Positions 22,952 through 31,464 of a DNA stretch of 35,740 nucleotides are shown piece after piece (the stretch's first letter is position 1; each line of letters begins with the position of its first letter). The translations under genes were made by a program, and so were the position numbers. The DNA lies in the NCBI GenBank assembly GCA_016178075.1, contig JACOUA010000392.1, positions 1-35,740 on the forward strand, in the 5' to 3' direction. The notes below the pieces were generated by a model that saw only the letters and a list, made by a program, of their open reading frames with translations, was not told the DNA's origin and did not search any database. This DNA comes from Acidobacteriota bacterium. Its GTDB lineage: Bacteria > Acidobacteriota > Vicinamibacteria > Vicinamibacterales > JACQTH01.

Positions 22952-24084
22952 TGCTGACGCGCAAGAATCCGCCCGTGTCCCGGCTGCTCGTCGCGCTCGC
23001 GATTGTGGCGCAGAGCTTTAGCTCGGCGAGCCTCGTGTTTGGGTTTGGCCACGCGCAGAGCGTTTCGCCGAAACCGCCGGATCCGCAGGTCGAGTCGCCC
23101 GTCGACGTCGAAAGGCCGCGCCCGACCGACGAGGAACGCCCCCGTCACGTCCGTCGGTTCGGATCGAGGGTCCGAATCGGAGGAGACGTCCACGTCGCCT
23201 CGGACGAGCTCGTGAGGAATCCGGTCGTGGCCGTCTTCGGTTCCGTCACGGTCGACGGCAAGGTTCGCGATGATGTGGTGGCGGTGTTCGGGGACGTGAG
23301 ACTGGGCCCTTCCGGCGAGGTCACGGGCGACGTCAGCGCGGTTGGAGGAATCGTCGATCAGGACCCGGGCTCGACGGTCGGAGGCCGGATCAACGAAGTC
23401 ACCTTTGGCGTCCCGCGGCTGCGGCTGAGGCCGCCGATCTTCGGCCCGTGGTTCCTTCGTGACGCGTGGCTTGCGCCGCTCAAGTTCGCCGGCGAGCTGC
23501 TGCGGATGATGGTGCTCGGGTTCCTCGCGTGCCTCCTGATGCTCGTGGCGCAGGGGCGCGTCGAGCGCATCCAGCGTGAGGCGGCCCACGCGCCGTGGAC
23601 CGCGGGTCTGGTCGGGCTCCTCGCCGAGCTGATCTTCGTCCCGCTCCTGGTCACTACCACGATCGTGCTCGTGATCTCGATCATCGGCATTCCGCTTCTG
23701 GTGCTGATGCCCTTCCTCCCGCTGGCGCTCTTCATCGCGGCGCTCATCGGGTTCACGGCGACGGCGTACGGCCTCGGCCGCCTCGTGTGGGAGCGCCTGG
23801 GCAGGACGACGCCGGGGCCGTTCGCGGCGCTGGTGGTCGGCCTGGCGATCGTCTGGGCGCTGACGTTCGCCGGCCGAATCACCTGGTTCGGCGGGTGGCC
23901 GGTGCGGCCCATCGCGGCGATGGTCCTCTTCATGGGCGTTCTCGTCGAGTACGTGATCTGGACCATCGGCCTCGGGGCCACGCTCATCACTCGCTTCGGC
24001 ACGCGCCCGCTGTTTGGCGTCGGCGCAGCCGCCGGTCCGGATCCGCACGGGGGCCTGATCGATCCCGATCCCGCCGCTGTGTGA
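22951..24084 (+). CDS. Bactofilin-like / polymer-forming domain protein with C-terminal membrane helices
   Basis: A 377-residue protein. An N-terminal hydrophobic segment (LLVALAIVAQSFSSASLVF) suggests export. Residues about 65-145 show repeated short beta units (VRIGGDVHV, VVAVFGSVTVDGKVRDDVVAVFGDVRLGPSGEVTGDVSAVGG, broken here only by spacing), like bactofilin right-handed beta-helices. The C-terminal half has about five membrane helices (for example LVTTTIVLVISIIGIPLLVL). It is coupled to the Omp85 gene by TGATG. It may be an envelope scaffold; function is not established. A small exported protein gene follows after 2 bases. Confidence 0.72.
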   Translation: MLTRKNPPVSRLLVALAIVAQSFSSASLVFGFGHAQSVSPKPPDPQVESPVDVERPRPTDEERPRHVRRFGSRVRIGGDVHVASDELVRNPVVAVFGSVTVDGKVRDDVVAVFGDVRLGPSGEVTGDVSAVGGIVDQDPGSTVGGRINEVTFGVPRLRLRPPIFGPWFLRDAWLAPLKFAGELLRMMVLGFLACLLMLVAQGRVERIQREAAHAPWTAGLVGLLAELIFVPLLVTTTIVLVISIIGIPLLVLMPFLPLALFIAALIGFTATAYGLGRLVWERLGRTTPGPFAALVVGLAIVWALTFAGRITWFGGWPVRPIAAMVLFMGVLVEYVIWTIGLGATLITRFGTRPLFGVGAAAGPDPHGGLIDPDPAAV

Positions 24085-24086
24085 CG

Positions 24087-24725
24087 ATGCCGCGCTGGAC
24101 GTTGCGATCGGGGGCCGCGCTCCTCGTCTGCGTCTGGCTGGTGCTGCACCCCACATCCGCCGAGGCCCTGAGCTGTGCGATCGCTGAAACCCGAAACGCG
24201 GGCGGCACGCTCCGGGTCGTGCTCGCAGTCAGCGATCCCTTCGGGTCCGGTCGCTTCCGCGAAATGGTCGACCGCGGGGGCACGCTGTACCTTCGCCTGC
24301 AATCCGACCTCTGGGAAGATCGCCCTGTCTGGGACAAGCTCGTGCAACCCTCCATCGTCACGGTCTTCAGAATCCTTCGCGATCCTGCGAGCGGCGCGGT
24401 GACGCTTCAGGATTCATCCGGGACGACCTCGAGCTTCAAGGAGTTCCCGCGCCAGTTGCCGCTCACCTTCGACGCCGGACCGATCGCGGGCCTGGTGGAT
24501 CGGGCGCGCTACTACCTCCGCACCCAGTTCACCGTCGTGACGGTCGAGCCGCGGGATATCGAGGATGTCAGCGAAGCGGTCTTCGGGCGTGACGATCGAT
24601 CGACCGGCCTTGGTGCGCTCGGAAAGTTCGTCTTTCGGAAAATCCTGCAGGTCAGCGACTATCTGCAAAGCGAGAGCTGCGAGCTGTCGAGCCGCAAGTT
24701 CGCGAGCGCGGATCTGCGGCGATAG
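24087..24725 (+). CDS. Small exported protein of unknown function
   Basis: A 212-residue protein with an N-terminal signal sequence (SGAALLVCVWLVLHPTSAEA, cleavage likely after AEA). The mature part is beta-rich (GGTLYLRLQSDLWEDRPVWD, YYLRTQFTVVTVEPRDIEDV) with a charged C-terminus. Its general pattern recalls DUF4390-type proteins, but I could not confirm this. ATG 24087 lies 2 bases after the bactofilin-like gene stop, so it probably shares that operon with the Omp85 gene and has an envelope role. Confidence 0.65.
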   Translation: MPRWTLRSGAALLVCVWLVLHPTSAEALSCAIAETRNAGGTLRVVLAVSDPFGSGRFREMVDRGGTLYLRLQSDLWEDRPVWDKLVQPSIVTVFRILRDPASGAVTLQDSSGTTSSFKEFPRQLPLTFDAGPIAGLVDRARYYLRTQFTVVTVEPRDIEDVSEAVFGRDDRSTGLGALGKFVFRKILQVSDYLQSESCELSSRKFASADLRR

Positions 24726-24768
24726 CAGCCGACAATCGTGGCGCCCCGGCTTTACCGAGCCATCTCGT

Positions 24769-25212
24769 TCAGTTCCGACCCGGAATGCTCGCCTGGATCC
24801 GCAGCGTGGTCGTGGCGGCGACCAGAACTTTCTCTTTCCGTTTCAGTCGGATCTGAACGTTGAAAATCCCCGACAGACGGTACATGTGCTCGACGGCGAA
24901 GCGCCGTTTGATCTCGCTCTTGCCAGCCTCGTACGGCTCGCAGTCCGCCGTCGACTCGGATCGCGTGCCGTCGCCCCAATCCCATTCGACGGTCGGACAG
25001 TAGTACTCCTGGTAGTCGTTGGGGCCGCCCTTGAGCTCGGCGGAGAGAAAAATCCGCATCGGCGCGAACCCGACCGCCGGATTGGCTTTGAGGGTCAGTG
25101 CGGGCTTCTTGATGTCTTTGGCGTCGGGCCTCGCGCGAAGCGGGAGAGGCAGGACCACGAGCGCCAGCACGACGGCCGTGACGGTGCGGCGATTCGAGGA
25201 TATCGAGGACAT
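24769..25212 (-). CDS. Small exported PKD-like domain protein
   Basis: A 147-residue protein. The N-terminal hydrophobic segment TVTAVVLALVVLPLPLRARP looks like a signal peptide. The single domain has VEWDWGDGT, the hallmark of PKD/Ig-like folds, between beta strands (RIFLSAELKGG, FNVQIRLKRKEKVLVAATTTLRI), and two Cys (YYCP and DCEP) that could pair. ATG 25212 was chosen because AAAGG lies just upstream and the signal sequence then starts properly; a longer frame to 25269 overlaps pepA. It converges with the preceding gene across 43 bases with only a weak GGCT/AGCC stem. Confidence 0.72.
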   Translation of the reverse strand: MSSISSNRRTVTAVVLALVVLPLPLRARPDAKDIKKPALTLKANPAVGFAPMRIFLSAELKGGPNDYQEYYCPTVEWDWGDGTRSESTADCEPYEAGKSEIKRRFAVEHMYRLSGIFNVQIRLKRKEKVLVAATTTLRIQASIPGRN

Positions 25213-25227
25213 GACCAACCTTTGGGC

Positions 25228-25248
25228 TTGAAGGCCGATTCCCTTCAA
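25228..25248. promoter_or_regulatory. Palindrome in the divergent pepA / PKD-protein spacer
   Basis: TTGAAGG (25228-25234), 7 bases, CCTTCAA (25242-25248). It sits in the middle of the 51-base divergent spacer, and each arm could also serve as a -35-like TTGAAG. It may be an operator controlling both genes; no regulator family is suggested. Confidence 0.35.
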
Positions 25249-25263
25249 TTGTAGCGTTGGTCT

Positions 25264-26772
25264 ATGCATGATGCCACCGGGTTCCGTGTGACGGTCTCCA
25301 GCGCCGATCCATGGCAGGTCGAGACCGAACTGCTGGTCATTCCGTTGTTCGAACAGGAGCCGTTACCGTTTCGCGATCTGGAGGAGGCGACCGGCGGTGA
25401 GATCGCCCGCGCGCTCGCGTCTTCGGAGTTCAAGGCGAAGCTGTTCGAGCTGTTCGTCACGCCGGCACAGGGGCGGACGTGGCGCGCTCGTCGCATCGCT
25501 GTCGCAGGCGCCGGGGCGGAAAAGGATTTCACGACGGATCGCGCCCGCAAGCTCGCCACTGCCACCGCAATAGCGGCGCGCCAACGTCGTGTCGATCGAA
25601 TCGCGTACGTCCATCGCGGCCCAGGCGATCCGGTCGCTGTCGGGCAGGCGGTCGCCGAGGGGTTCGTGCTCGCGGCGTTCAATCCGGGCGAGTACAAGAC
25701 CGAGGATCGCGACTTCGCTCCGGCCCGGACGCTCGAATTCGTGGCCTCCGGCGCGGCGACTGCGGGCCTGGCGAAAGCGATCGAGCGTGGCCGCCTGCTG
25801 GCGGAGTGCAGCAATCTGTCACGCAGGCTGTGCAACGAACCGGGCAGCAGCCTGCCGCCTCGGCTGTTCGCCGAGCGCGCGGCCGAGATCGCCTCGGTCG
25901 GGGGGGTCACCGTGGAGATTCTCGACGAGCAGCGCATCGCCGAGCTCGGCATGGGGCTGCTGTTGGGCGTGGCCCGCGGCAGCCACGAAAAGCCGAGGGT
26001 CATCATCATGACGCACGAGCCGCCCGGTGCGCCGCCCTCACCGGTGCTGGGGCTCGTCGGCAAAGGGATTACGTTCGACACCGGAGGGATTTCCATCAAG
26101 CCGGCCGACGGCATGGAGCGGATGAAGGACGACATGTCGGGCGGCGCCGCGGTGGCGTGCGCGATGCGGGCGATTGGCCTGCTCGGCGCGCCGATTCGGG
26201 TCGTCGGCGTTGTCCCGAGCTCCGAGAACATGCCAGGTGGGGCGGCCATCAAGCCCGGAGACGTGCTGCGAGGCGCGAGCGGGAAGACGGTCGAGGTGCT
26301 GAACACGGATGCGGAGGGGCGGCTGATTCTCGGCGACGCGCTCTGGTACGCGCGTCAGCTCGGCGCCACGCATCTGGTCGACGTCGCCACGCTCACCGGC
26401 GCATGCGTCGTCGCGCTCGGTAAGATCACGACAGGCCTGTTTGGCACGCCGGACGCCTGGGTGCAGGTCGTCCGCGAGGTGGCCGACAAAGCGGGCGATC
26501 GCGCCTGGCCCATGCCGGTGTTCGAGGAATACAAGGAACAGTTGAAGAGCGACATCGCCGATCTGGCGAACGTTGGCGGTCGGCCCGCGGGCGCGATCAC
26601 GGCGGCCTTGTTCCTGAAAGAGTTCACCGGGGGGTTGCCATGGGTTCATCTCGACATCGCGGGAACCGCGTGGGCGGAAGAGGCCAAGCCATTCATGCCG
26701 AAAGGGCCGACGGGCGTCGCGGCGCGCACTCTGGCGGAGCTGGCGTTTACGAGTGATCGCTGGAGGTTCTGA
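25264..26772 (+). CDS. pepA: Leucyl aminopeptidase (M17)
   Basis: A 502-residue cytosolic metallo-aminopeptidase releasing N-terminal residues from peptides. The C-terminal catalytic domain holds the two-metal site: GKGITFDTGG, MKDDMSGGA and the signature NTDAEGRLILGDAL, with DVATLTGA following. The N-terminal macro-like domain is divergent, as usual. The length is typical. In E. coli the homologue is also a DNA-binding protein for Xer recombination, but that cannot be inferred here. It ends in a repeat-rich spacer. Confidence 0.95.
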   Translation: MHDATGFRVTVSSADPWQVETELLVIPLFEQEPLPFRDLEEATGGEIARALASSEFKAKLFELFVTPAQGRTWRARRIAVAGAGAEKDFTTDRARKLATATAIAARQRRVDRIAYVHRGPGDPVAVGQAVAEGFVLAAFNPGEYKTEDRDFAPARTLEFVASGAATAGLAKAIERGRLLAECSNLSRRLCNEPGSSLPPRLFAERAAEIASVGGVTVEILDEQRIAELGMGLLLGVARGSHEKPRVIIMTHEPPGAPPSPVLGLVGKGITFDTGGISIKPADGMERMKDDMSGGAAVACAMRAIGLLGAPIRVVGVVPSSENMPGGAAIKPGDVLRGASGKTVEVLNTDAEGRLILGDALWYARQLGATHLVDVATLTGACVVALGKITTGLFGTPDAWVQVVREVADKAGDRAWPMPVFEEYKEQLKSDIADLANVGGRPAGAITAALFLKEFTGGLPWVHLDIAGTAWAEEAKPFMPKGPTGVAARTLAELAFTSDRWRF

Positions 26773-26778
26773 AGAAGC

Positions 26779-26806
26779 TCACCACGGAGCACACAGAGAC
26801 CGCAGG
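26779..26806. repeat. Decayed nonamer repeat (CACRGAGNC family)
   Basis: CACGGAGCA, CACAGAGAC, CGCAGGG run just after the pepA stop. They match the units at 113-137 and 26946-26971. Confidence 0.45.
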
Positions 26807-26819
26807 GAAGAACCTACAC

Positions 26820-26901
26820 CAGTTTTCAGTTCTCAGTAGTCAGTTCTCAGTTCAGCAAGGACGGAAACAACTGAAAACTGAGAACTGATAACTGAAAACT
26901 G
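26820..26901. repeat. Heptad inverted repeat, family A, copy 4, between convergent genes
   Basis: The left arm 26820-26854 and right arm 26867-26901 are complementary CAGTTNT heptads around a 12-base loop. Five units per arm make it one of the longest copies. It separates pepA (+) from the small membrane protein gene (-), a position fitting a bidirectional transcription barrier. Confidence 0.85.
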
Positions 26902-26938
26902 CACCACACGGGAATGCAATACGGAATAAGGGCGAGTT

Positions 26939-27223
26939 CTAAGCCTTCTCGGTGCGCTCTGTGGTGAACGTGGCTGCTTGAGCGATGGAGGAGAGCCGGA
27001 ATCCGTAGTCGCTCGCGGCGGGCTTCCCTTCACGAGCGCCGGGCCGCTTGAACTTGAACCAGATCAGCGCTCCCCCCAGGAGCAGCCCGAAAAGCGCCGC
27101 CCCAAGAAGAAGCAGCCCGACGAGGCCGATGGCCTCGAGGAGGATGTCGGCCACGCCCACCTCCGGGGTAGGTTTGTTCACGATCTTGACGATGACGGGC
27201 ATGATCGGCTGCTGAAGCAGCAT
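26939..27223 (-). CDS. Small membrane protein of unknown function
   Basis: A 94-residue protein with a hydrophobic stretch at about residues 28-56 (ILLEAIGLVGLLLLGAALFG and LLLGGALIWF), one long or two short helices, then a basic cytoplasmic tail (KFKRPGAREGK). The last residues (TTERTEKA) are read from decayed nonamer-repeat DNA (26946-26971), so the C-terminus may have been extended by the repeat. It lies 12 bases downstream of the amidase gene and is probably cotranscribed with it. An internal ATG at 27202 is an alternative start. Function unknown. Confidence 0.6.
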   Translation of the reverse strand: MLLQQPIMPVIVKIVNKPTPEVGVADILLEAIGLVGLLLLGAALFGLLLGGALIWFKFKRPGAREGKPAASDYGFRLSSIAQAATFTTERTEKA

Positions 27224-27235
27224 GGATCCATTGTA

Positions 27236-29071
27236 CTACTGTAGTGCCGTGGTCTGGGTTCCTTTGAGCGAGCGCTGATACTTTCGGATTCCGTCCATGA
27301 GGGCCTCCGCGAGCCGCTGCCGGTAGGCCGTGGTCTTCAAGAGCTGGGACTCTTGCCTGTTCGTGATGAACGACACCTCGGCCAGAATGCTCGGCATCGA
27401 GGCGCCGACGAGCACGACGAAGGGCGCCTGCTTGACACCGAGGTCGCGGACGGTCTTGTTGCTGCTCTTCGCGCGCTTTACCATCGCGTCCTGCACCTGA
27501 GTCGCAAGATCGCGCGACTCGTCGAGCTTGTTGTTGAGCGCGATGGCCTTCACGATGTCGTTCAGGTTGTGCATCGATTGGCCCGAGACCGTGTTCTCGC
27601 GCGCTGCGACCGCGGCGGCCTCCGGGTTCGAGGCGAAGTTCAAGAAGAAGGTCTCGATCCCATGCGCGGTCGGATTCGAGTTGGCGTTCACGTGGATCGA
27701 CACGAACATGTCGGCGTTTTCCCGGTTCGCAATGGCCGTCCGCTGTTCGAGGGGGATGAACTCGTTCTTCTTTCGGGTCAGGACGACTTCGACGCCGGGT
27801 TCCTTGTCGAGGAGCTTCGACAACCGCAGGGCGATGTCGAGCGCGACATCCGCTTCCGTCAGCCCCCTGATCTTCGCGCCGGGATCGTGGCCGCCGTGAC
27901 CGGGGTCGATCACGATCCGCGACACCCCGAGCCCGAGCTGCCTCGCCAGTGAGTACCCGCCGCGCCGGTTGGCGGATGGAAGGGAGGGGGCCGAGACTGA
28001 CGGCGGCGCCGTCGCTCTTGCCTGAATCGGCGGGGGCGAGTCCAGCAGCATCTGGGTCGTGACCAGCTCGGGGGGCGCTGGAATCTGGATCGATCGCGGG
28101 AGCACGGTCGGAAGGCCGACGCGCGCGAGCACTTCCGCTCGCGGTATCGGTCGCGAGGGCACTGCGGCCGCCACGGGTTTGGGCACGTACGCGAGCGGCC
28201 GGGGAGGCGCGCCGACCGAGGGCTGCATCGTGCGCTCGCAGTCAATCACCAGGCGGAACGGTTGATACAGCGTGAAGAGGCTGTATTTGGCGATGCCTTC
28301 CGCATCCATCACGACCCGGGTCGTTCTGCCGGGATGGCGCCCGATCCGAATCTGCCTGACGAGATCGTCCGTGTAGGTGAACACGGCGTCCACCAGCTTC
28401 GGCCCGGGCGTGGTCCCTTTCAGATCGACGAACACGCGCGAAGGATGGTCGATCCGCGCCTGCTCGAAGAGGACCTCGCGATCGAGCTCGAGCGAAATCC
28501 GGATGGTTCCGGGTAGAACCGTCCGCGTCACGCTCCGAAGAACGACCGTGTCCGCTGGCGGCGCGGGCGGCCCCACGGTCGGTACCGCCGCACCGGGGCG
28601 CGGAGCGGGGGCTGGCGTGGCGCCGAGCGTGCTCGGCGAGCGCGGCATGGGTCCGGTCGATTGCGAGGCTGGGGCGAGCCCTTCGAGCTCGGTTCGGGCG
28701 CCAGCGACGAGCGAGCTCGTCGGGTACTGATCGACGAGCGTCCTCAAGAGCCTGACGGCGGTCCGCCTGTCGCGCGCGTCGCCGAAGCGCTCGTTCGCGA
28801 GCCGGGCCAGCGCCGCAGCTTTCAACAGCGCGTTGTCGCTGTACCCGCTTTTCGGATAGCGGCGCACGACCACCTCGTAGGCGCCGATGGTGTCGCGGAA
28901 CTCTTTCGCCGCCGGTGAACGATCGCCTGCCGCGACCGCCGTTCGAAGCGCCTCGTCTTTGCCGACCGCGCGCTGGTAGAGCTCGCGAGCCGGTTGGCCG
29001 CCGGCAGGCGCCGGCCTGGCGACGAGGACCGCACCAGCGACCATCGCGAAGAGTAGGTGCTTCATGGGCAT
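27236..29071 (-). CDS. amiC: N-acetylmuramoyl-L-alanine amidase with AMIN domain
   Basis: A 611-residue exported cell-wall hydrolase. There is an N-terminal signal sequence (HLLFAMVAGAVLVARPAPAGG), then a TPR-like helical segment (residues about 30-130), a Pro/Ala linker and an AMIN domain (about 175-280: GTIRISLELDREVLFEQ, PSRVFVDLKGT). The C-terminal zinc Amidase_3 domain has IDPGHGGHDPGA, the SIHVNAN histidine and the glutamates of LTEAD and AEVSFITN. It splits septal peptidoglycan during division. AGGAG lies 5 bases before ATG 29071, and ftsK ends 8 bases upstream, in keeping with a division operon. The symbol is by family only. Confidence 0.9.
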   Translation of the reverse strand: MPMKHLLFAMVAGAVLVARPAPAGGQPARELYQRAVGKDEALRTAVAAGDRSPAAKEFRDTIGAYEVVVRRYPKSGYSDNALLKAAALARLANERFGDARDRRTAVRLLRTLVDQYPTSSLVAGARTELEGLAPASQSTGPMPRSPSTLGATPAPAPRPGAAVPTVGPPAPPADTVVLRSVTRTVLPGTIRISLELDREVLFEQARIDHPSRVFVDLKGTTPGPKLVDAVFTYTDDLVRQIRIGRHPGRTTRVVMDAEGIAKYSLFTLYQPFRLVIDCERTMQPSVGAPPRPLAYVPKPVAAAVPSRPIPRAEVLARVGLPTVLPRSIQIPAPPELVTTQMLLDSPPPIQARATAPPSVSAPSLPSANRRGGYSLARQLGLGVSRIVIDPGHGGHDPGAKIRGLTEADVALDIALRLSKLLDKEPGVEVVLTRKKNEFIPLEQRTAIANRENADMFVSIHVNANSNPTAHGIETFFLNFASNPEAAAVAARENTVSGQSMHNLNDIVKAIALNNKLDESRDLATQVQDAMVKRAKSSNKTVRDLGVKQAPFVVLVGASMPSILAEVSFITNRQESQLLKTTAYRQRLAEALMDGIRKYQRSLKGTQTTALQ

Positions 29072-29079
29072 GGCGGCTC

Positions 29080-31452
29080 CTAGCGGAGCTGGGTGTCCAC
29101 CTCGTCGAAGTACTGACGATCGACCAGCACCTCGCGCGGCTTGCCGCCGGCGGCCGCCGACACGAGCCCTTCGGCTTCCATCATGTCGACCAGGCGGGCG
29201 GCCCGGCTGAATCCGATCCGAAGCCGCCGCTGCAGGTACGAGATCGACGCCTGGCCGCTCGACACGACGATGCGGGCGGCCTCGTCGTACAGGTCGTCTT
29301 TCTCGAATTGCAGCGTTTCCTCGGCTTTGTCGTCCGCCGTGATGGTCTCGTCGTAGCTCGGCTTCGCTTGTTTGCGGAGGAAGCTCGCCAGCCGGGCGCT
29401 CTCTTGCTCGGAGATGTACGGACCATGCAGCCTGATCAGGCGGGAGGACGCCGGCGGCAGGTACAGCATGTCGCCGCTGCCGAGCAGCTGTTCGGCGCCG
29501 CTCGTGTCGAGGATCGTTCGCGAGTCGACGCGCGACGAGACCCGGAACGAGATCCGCGCCGGCAGGTTCGCCTTGATGAGCCCCGTGATGACGTCGACCG
29601 ACGGCCGCTGGGTCGCGAGGATCAGGTGGATCCCGACCGCCCGCGCCATTTGCGCCAGGCGTGCGATCGATTCCTCGACTTCGTTGCTGGCCACCATCAT
29701 CAGATCCGCGAGCTCGTCGATCACGACCACCACGTACGGGAGCGGCTTCGGCGTCTCACCGTCCTTCTTGGCTTTCTCTTCGAGCAGGTATTGGATGTTC
29801 CGGTTGTACTGCTCGATGTTCCGCACACCTTCGGCGGCGAGCGTCTTGTAGCGCTCCTCCATTTCCCCCACGGCCCAGCGCAGCGCGTTGGCGGCCTGCT
29901 TGGGGTCGACGACGACCGGCGTCAGGAGGTGGGGCAGATCCTCGTACATCCCGAGCTCCAGGCGCTTCGGATCGATCAGAATCAGCCGCACCTCGTCCGG
30001 CGTCGCCCGATAGAGCATGCTCGTCAGCATGCTGTTGATGGCGACGGATTTGCCCGCGCCCGTGGAGCCCGCGATGAGCAAGTGCGGCATGGCCGCCAGA
30101 TCGCTCATGAACGGCTCGCCGTGAATCGTTTTCCCCAGCGCCATCGTGAGCTTCGACGTCGAGCGGCGATAGGCTTCCGATTCGAGCAGCTCCCTGAGGG
30201 AGATCTGCTCGCGGACCTGGTTCGGAATCTGAACCCCCACCGTCGACTTTCCGGGGATGCGATCGATCAGCACCGACTCGGCCTGCATCGCCAGCGACAG
30301 ATCGTCCGCGAGGCCGGTGATCTTGCTGTACTTGATGCCGGCGTCGGGCTTGAACTCGAACGTCGTCACGACCGGTCCTGGGTGAATCTGGACGACAGCG
30401 CCCTCGACCGCGAACTCGCGGCACTTCTCTTCGAGCAGCCGCGCGGCGTCCATCAGCTCCCGCTCGTCGATTTTGCGTTCGATCTTTGGCGAATCCAGGA
30501 GGGCGAGCGGCGGCAGGTTGAACCCGTCCTTCTTCCGTTCGGCCGGCGTCTTGGTGGCGGCGTCGGGGCCTGCGAGCGGAAGCGGCGGGGTCATCACCGC
30601 GACACGCTCCCGCCTGGCGGAAGCCGAAGGACGCTCCGCCGGCGACGGGAGGTCCGGTGGACCAGAGGCCTTTGACGCAGGCGCGGGCTTCGCGGTCCCC
30701 GAGACGACCGATGCGCGAGGTTGTCTGGCGTCGGCCTCCTTCAAGGCCACGACGGCGGCCATCTCCTTTTCAGGCTTCATCGTGCCATCGGCCGCCCGCT
30801 TCGTGTGTTTGGCGATGACCTCGCGCCGCTGTCGCTCGCGGCGCCGCTCGTCGCGCCACGTCCGGAAGCTGGCCCTGGCCCTGGAGAAGAGATCGGTCGT
30901 CGCCTCCATGCAAGACGCGAAGAGCCGCCCGAAGGAGAATTGGCTCACCAGGATCACGGAAAGGAACAGCAGCGTGAGAATGACGATGATCGAGCCGGTG
31001 CGATTGAGGTAACTCGAGAACTCCGCCGCGAGCCACTCGCCGATGTAGCCGCCCGATCGGAATTCCTTCCCGTTGACCTGGATGCCGCCGAACGCGAGGC
31101 TCAGAAGCGACGAGAGGCAGCTGAAGAGCAGCGCGACGCCGACCATCTTCGTGTACACGGCGTCGAACACCCGGCACCAGAAATACTGCCAGCCGACGAC
31201 GGCCAGGACCGCGGGGATCACGTACGACGCGTACCCGACGAGCTGGAATGACAGCTCCGCGAGGAACGCCCCCACGCGACCGATGAAGTTCGCGGGCACA
31301 CGTTCGGATGCGGCCTCGTACGTGTTGAAGAACCACGCCTGGTCGGACGGATCGTAGGTGGCAAGGGCGACCAGCCAGATAAGCGCCGCTCCGAAGAGCA
31401 CCACGCCCACGATCTCGCTCACACGCCGGGACAAAGTCGAAGAGCCCGCCAT
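29080..31452 (-). CDS. ftsK: DNA translocase FtsK/SpoIIIE
   Basis: A 790-residue septal DNA pump. About four to five N-terminal membrane helices (first IVGVVLFGAALIWLVALA) are followed by an Ala/Pro-rich linker (about 225-310), the alpha domain, and the RecA-like beta domain with Walker A AGSTGAGKS, LILIDPKRLELG, and Walker B VVVIDELADLMM. The C-terminal gamma winged helix (SISYLQRRLRIGFSRAARLVDMME) should read KOPS sites. It moves chromosome ends through the closing septum and activates dif recombination. It lies 12 bases after the RNase J gene and is followed by the amidase. Confidence 0.95.
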   Translation of the reverse strand: MAGSSTLSRRVSEIVGVVLFGAALIWLVALATYDPSDQAWFFNTYEAASERVPANFIGRVGAFLAELSFQLVGYASYVIPAVLAVVGWQYFWCRVFDAVYTKMVGVALLFSCLSSLLSLAFGGIQVNGKEFRSGGYIGEWLAAEFSSYLNRTGSIIVILTLLFLSVILVSQFSFGRLFASCMEATTDLFSRARASFRTWRDERRRERQRREVIAKHTKRAADGTMKPEKEMAAVVALKEADARQPRASVVSGTAKPAPASKASGPPDLPSPAERPSASARRERVAVMTPPLPLAGPDAATKTPAERKKDGFNLPPLALLDSPKIERKIDERELMDAARLLEEKCREFAVEGAVVQIHPGPVVTTFEFKPDAGIKYSKITGLADDLSLAMQAESVLIDRIPGKSTVGVQIPNQVREQISLRELLESEAYRRSTSKLTMALGKTIHGEPFMSDLAAMPHLLIAGSTGAGKSVAINSMLTSMLYRATPDEVRLILIDPKRLELGMYEDLPHLLTPVVVDPKQAANALRWAVGEMEERYKTLAAEGVRNIEQYNRNIQYLLEEKAKKDGETPKPLPYVVVVIDELADLMMVASNEVEESIARLAQMARAVGIHLILATQRPSVDVITGLIKANLPARISFRVSSRVDSRTILDTSGAEQLLGSGDMLYLPPASSRLIRLHGPYISEQESARLASFLRKQAKPSYDETITADDKAEETLQFEKDDLYDEAARIVVSSGQASISYLQRRLRIGFSRAARLVDMMEAEGLVSAAAGGKPREVLVDRQYFDEVDTQLR

Positions 31453-31464
31453 AACGTTCGCGAC

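Noticed and set aside
22804-24156. 450-codon minus-strand frame opposite the bactofilin-like gene
   Set aside because: It is low complexity (Arg/His/Asp/Glu) and antisense to a protein with clear membrane helices and beta repeats.
28915-30675. 586-codon plus-strand frame opposite ftsK
   Set aside because: It lies over well-supported FtsK motifs on the minus strand and shows only biased composition.
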